From Betaproteobacteria bacterium (lineage in GTDB: Bacteria; Pseudomonadota; Gammaproteobacteria; Burkholderiales; Burkholderiaceae_D), in NCBI GenBank assembly GCA_025356395.1, contig JANXTA010000062.1:35593-99592 (forward strand): a stretch of 64,000 nt of DNA, in the 5' to 3' direction. Positions 1-8,557 of the stretch are shown here, piece after piece (position 1 is the first letter of the stretch; every line of letters begins with the position of its first letter). The position numbers were made by a program, and so were the translations under genes. The notes below the pieces were generated by a model. That model worked only from the letters and a program-made list of their open reading frames with translations. It had not been told where the DNA came from and ran no database searches.

Positions 1-114
1 ATGGAGCCGTTCCGCGCCGCGCTGCAGGAAGGCAAGTTCTATTCGGAATGGAAGACCAAGTTCGGCGACGAGGCCTGGGCGCAGCTCGAAGGCGCGGTCG
101 GCAAGCTCGCCTGA
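1..114 (+). CDS. TRAP-type transporter substrate-binding protein, C-terminal end (partial)
   Basis: The open frame runs in from the left edge and ends with TGA after 37 visible residues. The tail contains FYSEWKTKFGDEAW followed by LEGAVGKLA. This resembles the C-terminal helix of DctP-family periplasmic binding proteins, which often end in a FYxEWxxKFGxxAW...VGKL pattern. Such proteins capture carboxylate-type ligands for a tripartite ATP-independent transporter in the inner membrane. The identification rests on this short tail only; the rest of the gene is outside the window. It lies 27 bp before the dioxygenase gene on the same strand, so the two may be co-transcribed. Confidence 0.55.
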   Translation: MEPFRAALQEGKFYSEWKTKFGDEAWAQLEGAVGKLA

Positions 115-141
115 GCGTCGAAGAATCGTGAAGGAGATCCT

Positions 142-939
142 GTGAAACTCGATCCAACACAACTCGCCCAGTTCGACGAGCTCGGCTACGTGTTCCTCCC
201 CAACTGCTTTTCGGCCGCCGAGATCGATGCGATGCGCAACGCATCGCGCGAGATTTTCGAGCAGACGCGGCCCGAGATCTGGCGCGAGCGCGACGGCACG
301 CCGCGCACCGCGTTCGCGTGTCATCTGTACCACGAGGCTTGCAACCTCATGGCGACCGATGTGCGTCTGGTCGAACCCGTCGAGCAGCTCTTCGACGAGC
401 CCTGCTACCTGCATCAGTTCAAGATCAACGCGAAGGCTGCTTTCACGGGAGAGGTGTGGCAATCGCACCAGGACTTCCCGACCTGGCACAAGGACGACGG
501 CATGCCTGAGGCGCGCGCGATGAACATCGCCGTCTTCCTCGACGACGTGTTGCCCGTCAACGGGCCGCTGATGTTCATCCCGCGCAGCCACAAGTCCGGT
601 GCGCTGGAGGCCTCGCACGACACGCAGACCACGTCCTATCCGCTGTGGACGCTCGACCAGAAGACCGTCAGCGAGCTGGTCGCGAAGAACGGCATCGTGG
701 CTCCGACCGGCGAGGCCGGCGGCATGCTGATGTTCCATGCCAACCTGGTCCACGGATCGTCGGGAAACATCACGCCCTATCCGCGTCGCATCGTGTACCT
801 GACGCTCTCGGCGCTGAGCAACGCGATCGTCAGGCCGACGCGGCCGGAGTTCATCGCGCATCGCGACTTCACGCCTGTGCAGGCCACGCGCACGAATCGA
901 CTCGCGGCGTACGCGGAGGGGCGGTTGATGGCGGCGTGA
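142..939 (+). CDS. Phytanoyl-CoA dioxygenase (PhyH) family Fe(II)/2-oxoglutarate oxygenase
   Basis: A 265-residue protein with the double-stranded beta-helix signature of PhyH oxygenases. The metal-binding HxD is visible as H109-Q-D111, the distal histidine as H204 in LVHGSS, and a likely 2-oxoglutarate-binding arginine at R216. The segment GPLMFIPRSHKSG is typical of the family. These enzymes hydroxylate small molecules such as ectoine or phosphonates using Fe(II), O2 and 2-oxoglutarate; the substrate cannot be read from sequence. The start is GTG, chosen because AAGGAG sits at 131-136, five bases upstream. The neighbouring TRAP binding protein suggests that an imported small carboxylate could be the substrate (inference). 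Confidence 0.85.
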   Translation: MKLDPTQLAQFDELGYVFLPNCFSAAEIDAMRNASREIFEQTRPEIWRERDGTPRTAFACHLYHEACNLMATDVRLVEPVEQLFDEPCYLHQFKINAKAAFTGEVWQSHQDFPTWHKDDGMPEARAMNIAVFLDDVLPVNGPLMFIPRSHKSGALEASHDTQTTSYPLWTLDQKTVSELVAKNGIVAPTGEAGGMLMFHANLVHGSSGNITPYPRRIVYLTLSALSNAIVRPTRPEFIAHRDFTPVQATRTNRLAAYAEGRLMAA

Positions 940-954
940 GTTCGTCATCGGGCG

Positions 955-984
955 TCGAAGTTGAAGTTGAAGTTGAAGTTGAAG
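955..984. repeat. Hexanucleotide tandem repeat (TTGAAG)n
   Basis: Four perfect copies of TTGAAG (961-984) follow one near copy (TCGAAG, 955-960), just after the dioxygenase stop codon. No function is evident. It is a candidate slippage-prone microsatellite. Confidence 0.8.
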
Positions 985-1024
985 CATCATCCGGTCCCCC
1001 GACGGGACCGGATGAACGAAGCGG

Positions 1025-1780
1025 ATGAAGACCCCCGAACGATCGCCAGTGCCGGTCGCCGGCGCGTAGACGCTTGGTCGCGGCCTGCCGATCGTGCGTC
1101 TGCTTACACAGGTCGGGCCCGGTGGTCTGCGCATGGGCGAGATCGGCCGCAGGCTCGAACTCAACAAGGCGACTGCGATCCGTCTGACGCTCACGCTTGT
1201 TGAGGAAGGCTTTGTCGTGCGGGACTGGGCCACCGGCCGCTATCGACTTGGTCCCGAGGCCTTCGCCGCGGGGCTCGCGGCCGAACCCAACTACGAACTG
1301 CAGCGCGCCTTCGCGCCGATGTTGCGAGCGCTGGCCGCCGAAACCGGCGACACCGTCTTCTTCACCGTCCTGAGTCAGCTGATCAAGCCTGGCGATCGAT
1401 GGCCGCTGGGGATCGGTGCGGGCAGTTGCGCAATGCTCGCCGCGCTGTCGGATGTCGAGATCAACAATGTGCTGCGGTTGAACGCGAAGCTGCGCGCGGA
1501 GCGCTTCCCGCGTCGCACGGATGAAGCGATCCATCGGCTGATCGGCGAGACCCGCGACGTGAACTAATGCCTGCAGCCGGGGCTGGTGCTCGAGGACAGC
1601 TGGGCGGTGGGGGTGGTGGTGCGCGATCGGCATGAGCAGCCGGTGGCCTCGATCAGCATGGCTGCGATCAAGTCACGGCTGGGAACCGCGCGTGGCGCGA
1701 TCCTGGGGAATCGATTGATGCAGGCCAGTTCGGGGATTGGGGGAACGGTCGAGACGAATAGTCGAGCCGACCCTGACTGA
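1025..1780 (+). pseudogene. IclR-family transcriptional regulator, broken by two in-frame stops
   Basis: One frame carries a recognisable IclR regulator. The N-terminal helix-turn-helix reads GGLRMGEIGRRLELNKATAIR. The effector-domain landmarks are PLGIGAGSCAMLAALSD and, further on, SWAVGVVVRD with PVASISMAAIKSRL. The frame is interrupted by TAG at 1067-1069, just before the conserved LGRGL segment, and by TAA at 1565-1567. The effector domain also appears shortened: the stretch expected between the VFFTVLSQ and GDRWPLG regions, which usually holds roughly 20 residues, is missing in frame. With two nonsense codons and a deletion it is very unlikely to make a working repressor. It may once have controlled the adjacent dioxygenase/TRAP genes (inference). 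Confidence 0.8.
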
Positions 1781-1939
1781 TGTCGCTGGTCATGCTCAGC
1801 CTCGACGACAACGTCTCGGTTTGCGGCGTCGTCCGTCTGGCATCGAACGGTTTTTTTTCCAATTCACGAGCGTCCCGCACAGTCCTGGCAACTCGAATTC
1901 ACTGACCGACACTGGCGGGTCGAAAGCACGGGAAGCTCG

Positions 1940-2185
1940 ATGCGCACGTACTCCATCGTTGTCTCTTGGTCGATTGCCGCCTTCTTGACCGCTTGCGCCA
2001 TGCCGCAGATGACGTCGGTAGCCGAGGAAACGAATACCACTTGCGGCCGGCCGACCGCAGATCGACGACGAATGGCTCGCGCCGTCCACCGCGATCTTTT
2101 TAGCCGCATCCGATCCGGCTCATTGCCAGCCCGGGGCGTTGGCGTTGACGGTGTGGTCGCGAGGAGCCTGCTGTTCTTAAAATAA
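1940..2185 (+). CDS. Possible small lipoprotein or leader fragment, unknown function
   Basis: An 81-residue frame begins with a plausible lipoprotein signal: a hydrophobic stretch SIVVSWSIAAFL followed by the lipobox-like TACA. After about 35 residues the composition becomes arginine-rich and unlike a folded protein, so at most the N-terminus is genuine. It may be the remnant of a truncated lipoprotein gene. Apart from this frame, the palindrome at 2211-2236 and the tRNA with its terminator, the 1781-2369 stretch shows nothing identifiable. Confidence 0.2.
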   Translation: MRTYSIVVSWSIAAFLTACAMPQMTSVAEETNTTCGRPTADRRRMARAVHRDLFSRIRSGSLPARGVGVDGVVARSLLFLK

Positions 2186-2210
2186 CGGGGAACAGCGGAT
2201 CGAACTCCCG

Positions 2211-2236
2211 GTGGGGTCGCTTGCAAGCGACCCCAC
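2211..2236. repeat. Perfect 26-bp palindrome near tRNA-Ala
   Basis: The two 13-base halves (GTGGGGTCGCTTG and its exact reverse complement) form a perfect palindrome with no spacer. Immediately before it, 2197-2210 repeats the 14-base T-arm sequence GGATCGAACTCCCG of the downstream tRNA-Ala gene. It could be a protein-binding site, a cruciform, or debris of a tRNA-associated integration. There is no T-tract beside it, so it is not an obvious terminator. Confidence 0.7.
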
Positions 2237-2329
2237 CCGTCCGTGAGGCACTCGGCAGCGCGCAGGCGCGGCCTCCTGTCCACACGGACCCTAACGGTCG
2301 GGAGTCCGAACCTCCTCGACGACTGCGGA

Positions 2330-2369
2330 AAATAAAAAAGGGACCGTCAGCGACGGTCCCGTTTTTATT

Positions 2370-2370
<1 letters not shown>
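2330..2370 (-). terminator. Intrinsic terminator of tRNA-Ala
   Basis: A perfect 9-bp stem GGGACCGTC (2340-2348) / GACGGTCCC (2352-2360) has a 3-base AGC loop. On the minus strand it is followed by a T-rich run (complement of AATAAAAAA at 2331-2339), directly downstream of the tRNA 3' end. The plus strand also has a T-tract (GTTTTTATTT), so it could work in both directions. Confidence 0.85.
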
Positions 2371-2445
<75 letters not shown>

Positions 2446-2560
2446 AAGCGCCGGATTGTAGCCTTGCCGGACAGCCGTTTCAACCAAACCCCTTCACGCC
2501 TCAGACTTGCACGTCGCGACCATTGACGGTTACCTTCGGCCACCGCCCAGGAACGTGCCC

Positions 2561-3430
2561 ATGCTGCTGCCTGCTCCCCCGCCCTATCCCCCCGCCTTCG
2601 GCAACGACCAGTACAACAACGGCCTGCGCGTTCCCCGCGCCAAGGACATCCTCGCGCGCTGGAAAGCACGCGCCGAAGAAGTGCGAACCACGGTGCGGAT
2701 GCGGCTTGGCCTGTCCTACGGGACCGACCCGATCGCGTCCTTCGACCTGTTCGAGCCCGTGCGCTCGACCGGACCGTTGCCGGTGCTCGTGTTCATCCAC
2801 GGCGGCTACTGGCGCTCGCTGTCGAAGGCGGAGTTCTCGTGGATCGCGCCGGCGTTCGTCGCGCGCGATATCAAGGTCGCCGTCGTCGACTACGGCCTGG
2901 CGCCGACCTATCCGATGGAGTCCATCGTCAGCCAGAACCTCGCCGCCATCGCGCACGTCTGGCTGAACGCGAAGAGCCTCGGCATCTCGCGCGATGCCAT
3001 CGTCGTATCGGGTCACTCGGCCGGCGGCCATCTCACCGCGATGATGCTGGCCGCGCGCTGGAAGACCTTCGATGCGCGACTGCCGATCGACCTGCTGAAA
3101 GGTGGGGTTGCGATCAGTGGGCTCTACGACATGGAACCGCTCCGCCACACGCCCTATCTCAACGCCGACCTGCAGCTCACGCTCGACCGCGTCGCGCCGC
3201 TGTCACCGCTCTACATGACCCCAGGGAGCGACGCGCCGCTGATCACGGCGGTGGGCGGCGACGAGTCCGACGAGTTCAAGCGGCACAACCGCGAGATCGG
3301 CATCGCGTGGGCCAGCGTCCTGCGCGAGGACGTGCCGCTACCGGGCGCCAATCACTTCACGGCCTGCGAGCACTTCGCGGAGCCCGGCCATCGCCTGTTC
3401 GAGGCGACGGCCGAACTCTGTCTCGGATAA
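2561..3430 (+). CDS. Alpha/beta hydrolase, kynurenine formamidase/BD-FAE-like esterase
   Basis: A 289-residue protein with the alpha/beta-hydrolase fold. It has an oxyanion-hole HGGYW at residues 80-84 and a nucleophile elbow GHSAGG with the catalytic serine at 153. A late histidine in GANHFT probably completes the triad. The HGGYWR and GHSAGGHL pattern is typical of arylformamidase and carotenoid-ester-hydrolase-like families, so an amide or ester substrate is likely, but it cannot be named. The ATG at 2561 was chosen over the in-frame TTG at 2507, because the earlier stretch is proline/arginine-rich and lacks family character. It is convergent with the binding-protein gene that follows, with only a 3-bp gap. 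Confidence 0.85.
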   Translation: MLLPAPPPYPPAFGNDQYNNGLRVPRAKDILARWKARAEEVRTTVRMRLGLSYGTDPIASFDLFEPVRSTGPLPVLVFIHGGYWRSLSKAEFSWIAPAFVARDIKVAVVDYGLAPTYPMESIVSQNLAAIAHVWLNAKSLGISRDAIVVSGHSAGGHLTAMMLAARWKTFDARLPIDLLKGGVAISGLYDMEPLRHTPYLNADLQLTLDRVAPLSPLYMTPGSDAPLITAVGGDESDEFKRHNREIGIAWASVLREDVPLPGANHFTACEHFAEPGHRLFEATAELCLG

Positions 3431-3433
3431 CAC

Positions 3434-4591
3434 CTACTCCGAGAGGAACGTGAACTTGTTGTTCACGACCTTGGCCATCACGCGGGCACGCTGATCGAAG
3501 CCCTGGTGGTCGGTGGCGCTCATGTTCATCACGCCCTGCGGTACCGTCAGGTTCTTCGTGCTTTCGATCGCATCGCGCAAGGCCCTGCGGAACTCGACCG
3601 TGCCCGGCTGCGCAACCTTCAGCGCCTTCGGCAACGCATCGGCCAGCACCAGCCACGCACCCCACGCGTCGCACGCGAACTGCGTCGCCGAATCGAGACC
3701 GTGGACGGCCTCGTAACGCTTCACGAATTCGATCGCGACCTTCTTCGACGCGACCTCGTTCGGCAACTGCATCGCGACCACGCCGGGGCCGGTCGGGAAG
3801 ATCGTGCCTTCGACGTCCTTGCCGCCGACCTTCAGGAACTCGGGCGTCGCGATGCCGTGGGTCTGGTAGATCCTGCCCTTGTAGTTGCGCTGCACGAGTG
3901 CGAGCTGCGGCGTGACCGACGGCGTCCCGGCACCCGCGATCAGGATCGCATCGGGGTTTGCCGAGATCAGCTTCAGCACCTGCCCGGTCACCGATGTATC
4001 TGCACGGTTATAGCGCTCCACATCGACCAGCTTGATGCCGCGGATGTCCAGAAGCCGGTTGATCTCGGTCAGCCAACTCTCGCCGTACGCATCGCTGAAG
4101 CCGATGAAACCCAGCGTCTTCACGCCGTTGTCGGCCATGTGCCTGGTGACCGCGGTCGCCATCAGCGAATCGTTCTGCGGCATCTTGAAGGCCCACGATC
4201 GCTTGGCATCCATCGGCAGCACGATCGACGCGGACGCGGCGAGCGCGACCATCGGCGTCTGCGACTCGGCCAGCACGTCCAGCACGGCGATCGCGGCCGG
4301 CGTCGTGTTCGGTCCGACCAGCACGTCGACCTTGTCCTCGGAGGTGAGCTTGCGGGCGTTGAGCACCGCGCCGGTGGGCGTCGAGCCGTCGTCGAGGATG
4401 ACGTACTCGATCTTCTGGCCGGCGATCTCCCTCGGCCACATCTGCACAGCGTTCTTCGACGGGATGCCGATCGAGGCCGCGGGGCCTGTCGTGGCGATGT
4501 CGACACCGATGCGGATCTGTGCGTGAGAAGGACTGGTGGCTGCCGCGACGAACAGCGCGACGAAAGCCGAGATGGCGAAGCGGACCGACAT
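3434..4591 (-). CDS. Branched-chain amino-acid-type ABC transporter substrate-binding protein (Peripla_BP_6)
   Basis: A 385-residue secreted protein. A signal peptide of about 25 residues ends with SHA before QIRIGVDIATTGPAAS. The mature part has Peripla_BP_6 (LivK-type) features: an early TGPAASIGIPSKNAV segment, LVGPNTTPAAIAVLDV, and a long two-lobe alpha/beta pattern. It would deliver an amino acid, amide or carboxylate to a Liv-type permease. No permease or ATPase genes adjoin it, so it is an orphan component. The ATG at 4591 was chosen because GGGAG lies five bases upstream; an in-frame TTG at 4606 is less likely. Confidence 0.88.
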   Translation of the reverse strand: MSVRFAISAFVALFVAAATSPSHAQIRIGVDIATTGPAASIGIPSKNAVQMWPREIAGQKIEYVILDDGSTPTGAVLNARKLTSEDKVDVLVGPNTTPAAIAVLDVLAESQTPMVALAASASIVLPMDAKRSWAFKMPQNDSLMATAVTRHMADNGVKTLGFIGFSDAYGESWLTEINRLLDIRGIKLVDVERYNRADTSVTGQVLKLISANPDAILIAGAGTPSVTPQLALVQRNYKGRIYQTHGIATPEFLKVGGKDVEGTIFPTGPGVVAMQLPNEVASKKVAIEFVKRYEAVHGLDSATQFACDAWGAWLVLADALPKALKVAQPGTVEFRRALRDAIESTKNLTVPQGVMNMSATDHQGFDQRARVMAKVVNNKFTFLSE

Positions 4592-4703
4592 GTGCACTCC
4601 CGTCAAAAAGCTTTAGACCTCAACTAAGTTGAAGAATACGCGATTTGGTGCGGCACATACCCTGCAAGGACGACAGCTGCTGGTGGCGCACAACGCGCAC
4701 AGC

Positions 4704-4749
4704 GCGCATCGACGGGCCGGGCCGATGTTGGCCGGACCCGTCGATGCGC
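4704..4749. terminator. Long inverted repeat downstream of the DUF4331 gene, terminator-like
   Basis: The 13-base arms GCGCATCGACGGG and CCCGTCGATGCGC are exactly complementary. They enclose a further GGCC-rich inner stem. It lies just after the stop of the minus-strand DUF4331 gene. There is no clear T-run on either side, so an intrinsic terminator is not proven; it may stabilise the mRNA 3' end. Confidence 0.5.
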
Positions 4750-4755
4750 ACACGG

Positions 4756-6336
4756 TCAGTTTCCGGCGCAGGCGCTACCGCCACCCATCGTGCAGCCCGG
4801 CTCGTTCGGATCGATGTGACGACGGTCGCGACCGCTCGGCGAATTGGCGAGGTACGGAAACGTGGTCCTCAACGGCACGTCGTTCACGTTGACGCCGTCG
4901 CCGAGTCGGTTGTTGGGTGCCACGTTGAAGCCCGGTGTGAGGACGCCACCCGCGACGATGCGCAGCGCGATGTCGACGACGTCGTCCATCAAGCGACGAC
5001 CGTTCGGGAAACCTGCGTTGTCGCCGGCCAGCACACCGAGGCGGCGGATCGAACCGATCGGCGTCGGCGGCACGCCAGTGTTGAGTCGCAGCAGGTCCGC
5101 GATCGGGCCTGCGGTCGTACCGGGAGCTGCGATCGGTGGCGCATAGGTGACCAGGGGCAGCAGATCGACACGCGGCGCTGGCGGGATATTGATGCCGTAG
5201 ATCGCGTTGACGACGCGTGCGAGCAGCGGATCGAGGAAGAACGATGCGAACTGGCTATCGTTCTTCGGCACATCCATGCTGAAGCGATCCTTGGATCCGG
5301 TACCGATGATCAACTCGTTGATGAGCGGATTGGCGAGGCGCTGGATCTGGCTGTAGGCGCCGCTGCTGACCGCGGGCAGAGGCGCACGGCGCACGGTCGT
5401 CCGCGGACGCGACGTGGTCGCCCACACGCCGATGGTCGCGGCCGTCGACGTCGCGGGCTCGACGTTGCCGGTGCTGGTGAGCATGGCGACCGGCATCTCG
5501 ATGGCAATCGAATTGACGGCGTAGCCGGATACAGTGTCACTCGAGAGGTTCGTGCCGTCGGCAGCGTCCTGCGCGGGTGACAGTACGCCACCCCCCGCGC
5601 CGATGCGGATGTTGAACGAATCGAACGCCGCGCCGAGATCGATGAAGAACGGATCGTCGGCCGTGCCGGCCCACACCTTCACTCCCGCGACATTCGTGTT
5701 GTAGATGCCTTGCGCAAACAGCGCTGAATAATTGGGCATCGTCCGGGGACCGGCATTCACCGGCACCGCGAAGAAGGCACCGCCGCTCGCGTTGAGGATC
5801 GGTGTCGAGACGCCGTTCCTGACGAGCGTCACGGTATAGCTCTGACGCGTCCCGAGTCCCTGACTGCCCGGTCCGTCCAGCGCCGTGATGGCCGGCGGCA
5901 CGATCGGCGTTCCGGGGGCGACCGGCGCCGGCGAATTGGCGGGCGCGTTGATTCCCGCACCCGCGCCGACATAAGCCTGGAACACACCCGGCAGACGCTG
6001 CTCGGTCGTGAAGCGGACCTGCAGCACTACGTCCTCGACCGCATCCTGATTGTTGTCGATCTTGATCTCGTACAGGATGTCCGGATCGAACGGGAACCAG
6101 TTCGGGCCATTGCCCGGCTCCAGGAACGGATCGACATTCATGATGAACGTGACGCGCGGCGTGGCGCTCGCGTTGTCGTAACTGCGAAAGGCATAGACAT
6201 CCGTGATGTCGGCCTTCTGGTCCAGCGCGACGATCGGCGCTTCGCGGTGACTGGAGGCCGCGGCGGGCAGCGACGCGACAGCGACGGGCAGGGCGAGGGC
6301 GAACGGCAACAGCAGCTTGCGCAGCAGATGCGGCAT
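4756..6336 (-). CDS. Secreted DUF4331-family protein
   Basis: A 526-residue exported protein. The signal peptide (about residues 1-27, ending in PAAA) is followed by the family hallmark SSHREAPIVALDQKADITDVYAF. Other landmarks are FIMNVDPFLEPGNGPNWFPFDPD and DRFSMDVPKNDSQF. DUF4331 proteins are mostly exported proteins of unknown biochemical role. The start ATG has AGAGG about seven bases upstream. It is followed on the same strand by a strong inverted repeat. The next upstream gene encodes a PEP-CTERM surface protein, so both may be envelope or extracellular components (inference). Confidence 0.85.
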   Translation of the reverse strand: MPHLLRKLLLPFALALPVAVASLPAAASSHREAPIVALDQKADITDVYAFRSYDNASATPRVTFIMNVDPFLEPGNGPNWFPFDPDILYEIKIDNNQDAVEDVVLQVRFTTEQRLPGVFQAYVGAGAGINAPANSPAPVAPGTPIVPPAITALDGPGSQGLGTRQSYTVTLVRNGVSTPILNASGGAFFAVPVNAGPRTMPNYSALFAQGIYNTNVAGVKVWAGTADDPFFIDLGAAFDSFNIRIGAGGGVLSPAQDAADGTNLSSDTVSGYAVNSIAIEMPVAMLTSTGNVEPATSTAATIGVWATTSRPRTTVRRAPLPAVSSGAYSQIQRLANPLINELIIGTGSKDRFSMDVPKNDSQFASFFLDPLLARVVNAIYGINIPPAPRVDLLPLVTYAPPIAAPGTTAGPIADLLRLNTGVPPTPIGSIRRLGVLAGDNAGFPNGRRLMDDVVDIALRIVAGGVLTPGFNVAPNNRLGDGVNVNDVPLRTTFPYLANSPSGRDRRHIDPNEPGCTMGGGSACAGN

Positions 6337-6456
6337 GGCAGACCTCTTCGAAGGGACGCGTGGTGGCAGAGCGCGCTCCAGCCGACGCGGGGAAGCGGGA
6401 AGCCGATCGGACGATCGGGGCCTAGGGCTTACGGCGAGTCGGAACGACTGCTCGCT

Positions 6457-7173
6457 TCAGGAAAGGCGAATGCTTGGAGTACGGCGGCGCCGGGCGGCGA
6501 TCCACGCGATCAGGCCGCCTGCGAGCAGCAATACCGGCGCTGGTTCGGGTACGACGCTGGGCGCCGCCGCCAGCGTGAAGCGATTGCTCGCGGTTCTCAG
6601 GGAACTGCTGTCGGTTCCCTCGGGACCGCTGTCGAAGCCGATGTCGGTCGCGACGCCGACGGTCGCGTTGGCCAGGAAGGTCAGCGCATCGCTGGGAAAG
6701 GCGTCGGTGACCACGAGCGATGGCTGCCCGTTGCAACCGCCGATCACGGCCGCCCCACCGAGGCACAGGTCGGTGATGCCCGTCACGGACGCGCTGCCGC
6801 TGACGTCGAAGCCGGTCAGCGCAAGTCCGACACCGCTGAGGGCGAAGACCGGCGAGCTGACCTGGTACTGGATCACGTTGTCGTAGAAATGGCCGTTGCT
6901 GGTCGACGGATCGAAGCCGAAGTCGATGCCGACGACGGTGGCCGACACGTTCATTGGCGTCACGGTGACCGTGCTGAAGGGCAGCGACCCCGTCGGGCCA
7001 TTGAGCATCGCGAAATGCGAGAAGACCGCGCCACCGATGCTGCAGCCCGCAGGATCGAGCGCCACGTAGGTCACGAGGTCGGAAGCACTGCACGGCACCA
7101 CGCTGGCCGAGGACGTTCCCGGGAAGCAGAGACCGCTCAGAAGGACGATCAGCGACGCGAATATCTTGTTCAC
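6457..7173 (-). CDS. PEP-CTERM sorting-domain protein
   Basis: A 238-residue exported protein with an N-terminal signal (NKIFASLIVLLSGLCFPG...SSA). Its C-terminus is a textbook PEP-CTERM tripartite tail: VPEPAP, then a hydrophobic helix VLLLAGGLIAWIAA, then a basic RRRR cluster. Such proteins are recognised by an exosortase/archaeosortase-type transpeptidase in the inner membrane and usually go to the cell surface or exopolysaccharide matrix. The body is low-complexity, glycine/serine/valine-rich beta-type sequence with several cysteines. The start is GTG at 7173, as no ATG fits the signal peptide. No exosortase gene is in the window, so it must be elsewhere in the genome if the protein is processed. 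Confidence 0.85.
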   Translation of the reverse strand: MNKIFASLIVLLSGLCFPGTSSASVVPCSASDLVTYVALDPAGCSIGGAVFSHFAMLNGPTGSLPFSTVTVTPMNVSATVVGIDFGFDPSTSNGHFYDNVIQYQVSSPVFALSGVGLALTGFDVSGSASVTGITDLCLGGAAVIGGCNGQPSLVVTDAFPSDALTFLANATVGVATDIGFDSGPEGTDSSSLRTASNRFTLAAAPSVVPEPAPVLLLAGGLIAWIAARRRRTPSIRLS

Positions 7174-7409
7174 GAAGGGGCTCTCTTCAGGTGCGGATTG
7201 TGGAGAGCACTCCACAAGCAGATTGCGTACCAGAATCGTGAGCGCCTGTTTTTTCGAGATAACTTTCGGATCGGCAAGGGACAGCGGCCACGGACTGTAA
7301 AGCGCATCGACGGTCGAAGCGCTCCAACGTCGCCTCGATGGGTCTTCGCCTCCCCGGACGAAACGGGCGTGGACGGAAGCGCAGTCGGCTCTACCGTGAG
7401 AGCCGCGTT

Positions 7410-8525
7410 TCAGCGTTGACCGAAAGCCGCGTGCACGAACAGGTCCTTGAACTCGCGCGGCTGCGACCGCCAGTACTGCTTCGGTGCCGGCACCTGGCCA
7501 CCCAGCTTGGCCGCGGCATGCCACGGCCAGCGCGGGTCGTACAGCATCGCCCGGGCCAGCGCGACGGCGTCGGCTTCGCCCGCCGCGATGATCGCCTCGG
7601 CCTGCTCCGCCTCGGTGATCAGCCCGACCGCGATCGTCGGCAGGCCCACGTCCGCCTTGATGCGCCGGGCGAACGGTACCTGGTAGCCGGGACTCAACGG
7701 GATCTTCTGCAACGGCGAGACGCCGCCGCTGGATACGTCGATGGCCGCGCAGCCGCGTGCCTTGAGCGCCTGCGCCAGCGCGACCGTGGCGTCGAGATCC
7801 CAGCCGCCTTCGACCCAGTCGCTGGCCGACACGCGGACCCACACCGGCTTGTCGGCCGGGAACGCGGCGCGGACGATGTCGAACAGCTCGAGGACGAAGC
7901 GCATGCGGTTCTCGAGGCTGCCGCCGTATTCGTCGGTGCGCTGGTTGGCGAGTGGCGACAGGAACTCGTGCAGCAGATAGCCGTGCGCCGCATACAGCTC
8001 GATGCCGTCGAAGCCGAGCCGGGCTGCGCGCTTCGCGGTGGCCGCGAACTGGTCGCGGATGCGCTGCAGGCCTTCGGCGTCGATCGCCAACGGCGCGTCC
8101 TCGGACGACGAATGGGGCAGCGCCGACGGCGCGAGCGCCTGCCATGAACCGGCTTCGTCCAGCGGGATCTGCAGCCCGCCGTCCCACGGCGCACGGCTCG
8201 ACGCCTTGCGACCGGCATGGGCGAGCTGGATCGCGACCTTGATCGGCGAGTTGGCGCGGATCGCCTTCAGCACATGCGCGATGCCCGCCTCGTTCTCGTC
8301 CGAGTAGAGGCCGAGGTCGCCCGGCGTGATGCGCGCTTCCGGCGAGACCGCCGTCGCCTCGACGATCATCAGGCCGGCGCCCGACAGCGCCAGGTGGCCG
8401 AGATGGATCATGTGCCAGTCGCCCGGCGTGCCCTCGGTGGCGGAGTACTGGCACATGGGCGCGACGACGATGCGGTTGTCGAGCTGGAGCGTGCCGATGT
8501 GGAAGGGTTCGAAGAGTCGACTCAT
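7410..8525 (-). CDS. NADH:flavin oxidoreductase, Old Yellow Enzyme (YqjM/NamA type)
   Basis: A 371-residue FMN-dependent ene-reductase with a TIM-barrel pattern. The FMN-proximal cysteine of the YqjM class is C25 in APMCQYSA. The substrate-binding histidine region appears as AAHGYLLHEFLSP, followed by NQRTDEYGGSLENR. The phosphate-binding end reads ADAVALARAMLYDP. It would reduce activated C=C bonds, nitro groups or quinones using NAD(P)H in the cytoplasm. The ATG at 8525 starts the family-typical RLFEPFHIGTLQLDNRIV. The gene stands alone with about 240 bp of upstream-gene spacing at its 3' side. Confidence 0.92.
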   Translation of the reverse strand: MSRLFEPFHIGTLQLDNRIVVAPMCQYSATEGTPGDWHMIHLGHLALSGAGLMIVEATAVSPEARITPGDLGLYSDENEAGIAHVLKAIRANSPIKVAIQLAHAGRKASSRAPWDGGLQIPLDEAGSWQALAPSALPHSSSEDAPLAIDAEGLQRIRDQFAATAKRAARLGFDGIELYAAHGYLLHEFLSPLANQRTDEYGGSLENRMRFVLELFDIVRAAFPADKPVWVRVSASDWVEGGWDLDATVALAQALKARGCAAIDVSSGGVSPLQKIPLSPGYQVPFARRIKADVGLPTIAVGLITEAEQAEAIIAAGEADAVALARAMLYDPRWPWHAAAKLGGQVPAPKQYWRSQPREFKDLFVHAAFGQR

Positions 8526-8557
8526 GGCGGGATGGAAACGTGGCGAAGCGCCCGATT

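Noticed and set aside
4620..5580. Plus-strand frames over the DUF4331 3' end
   Set aside because: Antisense shadows; the minus-strand DUF4331 signature is clear.
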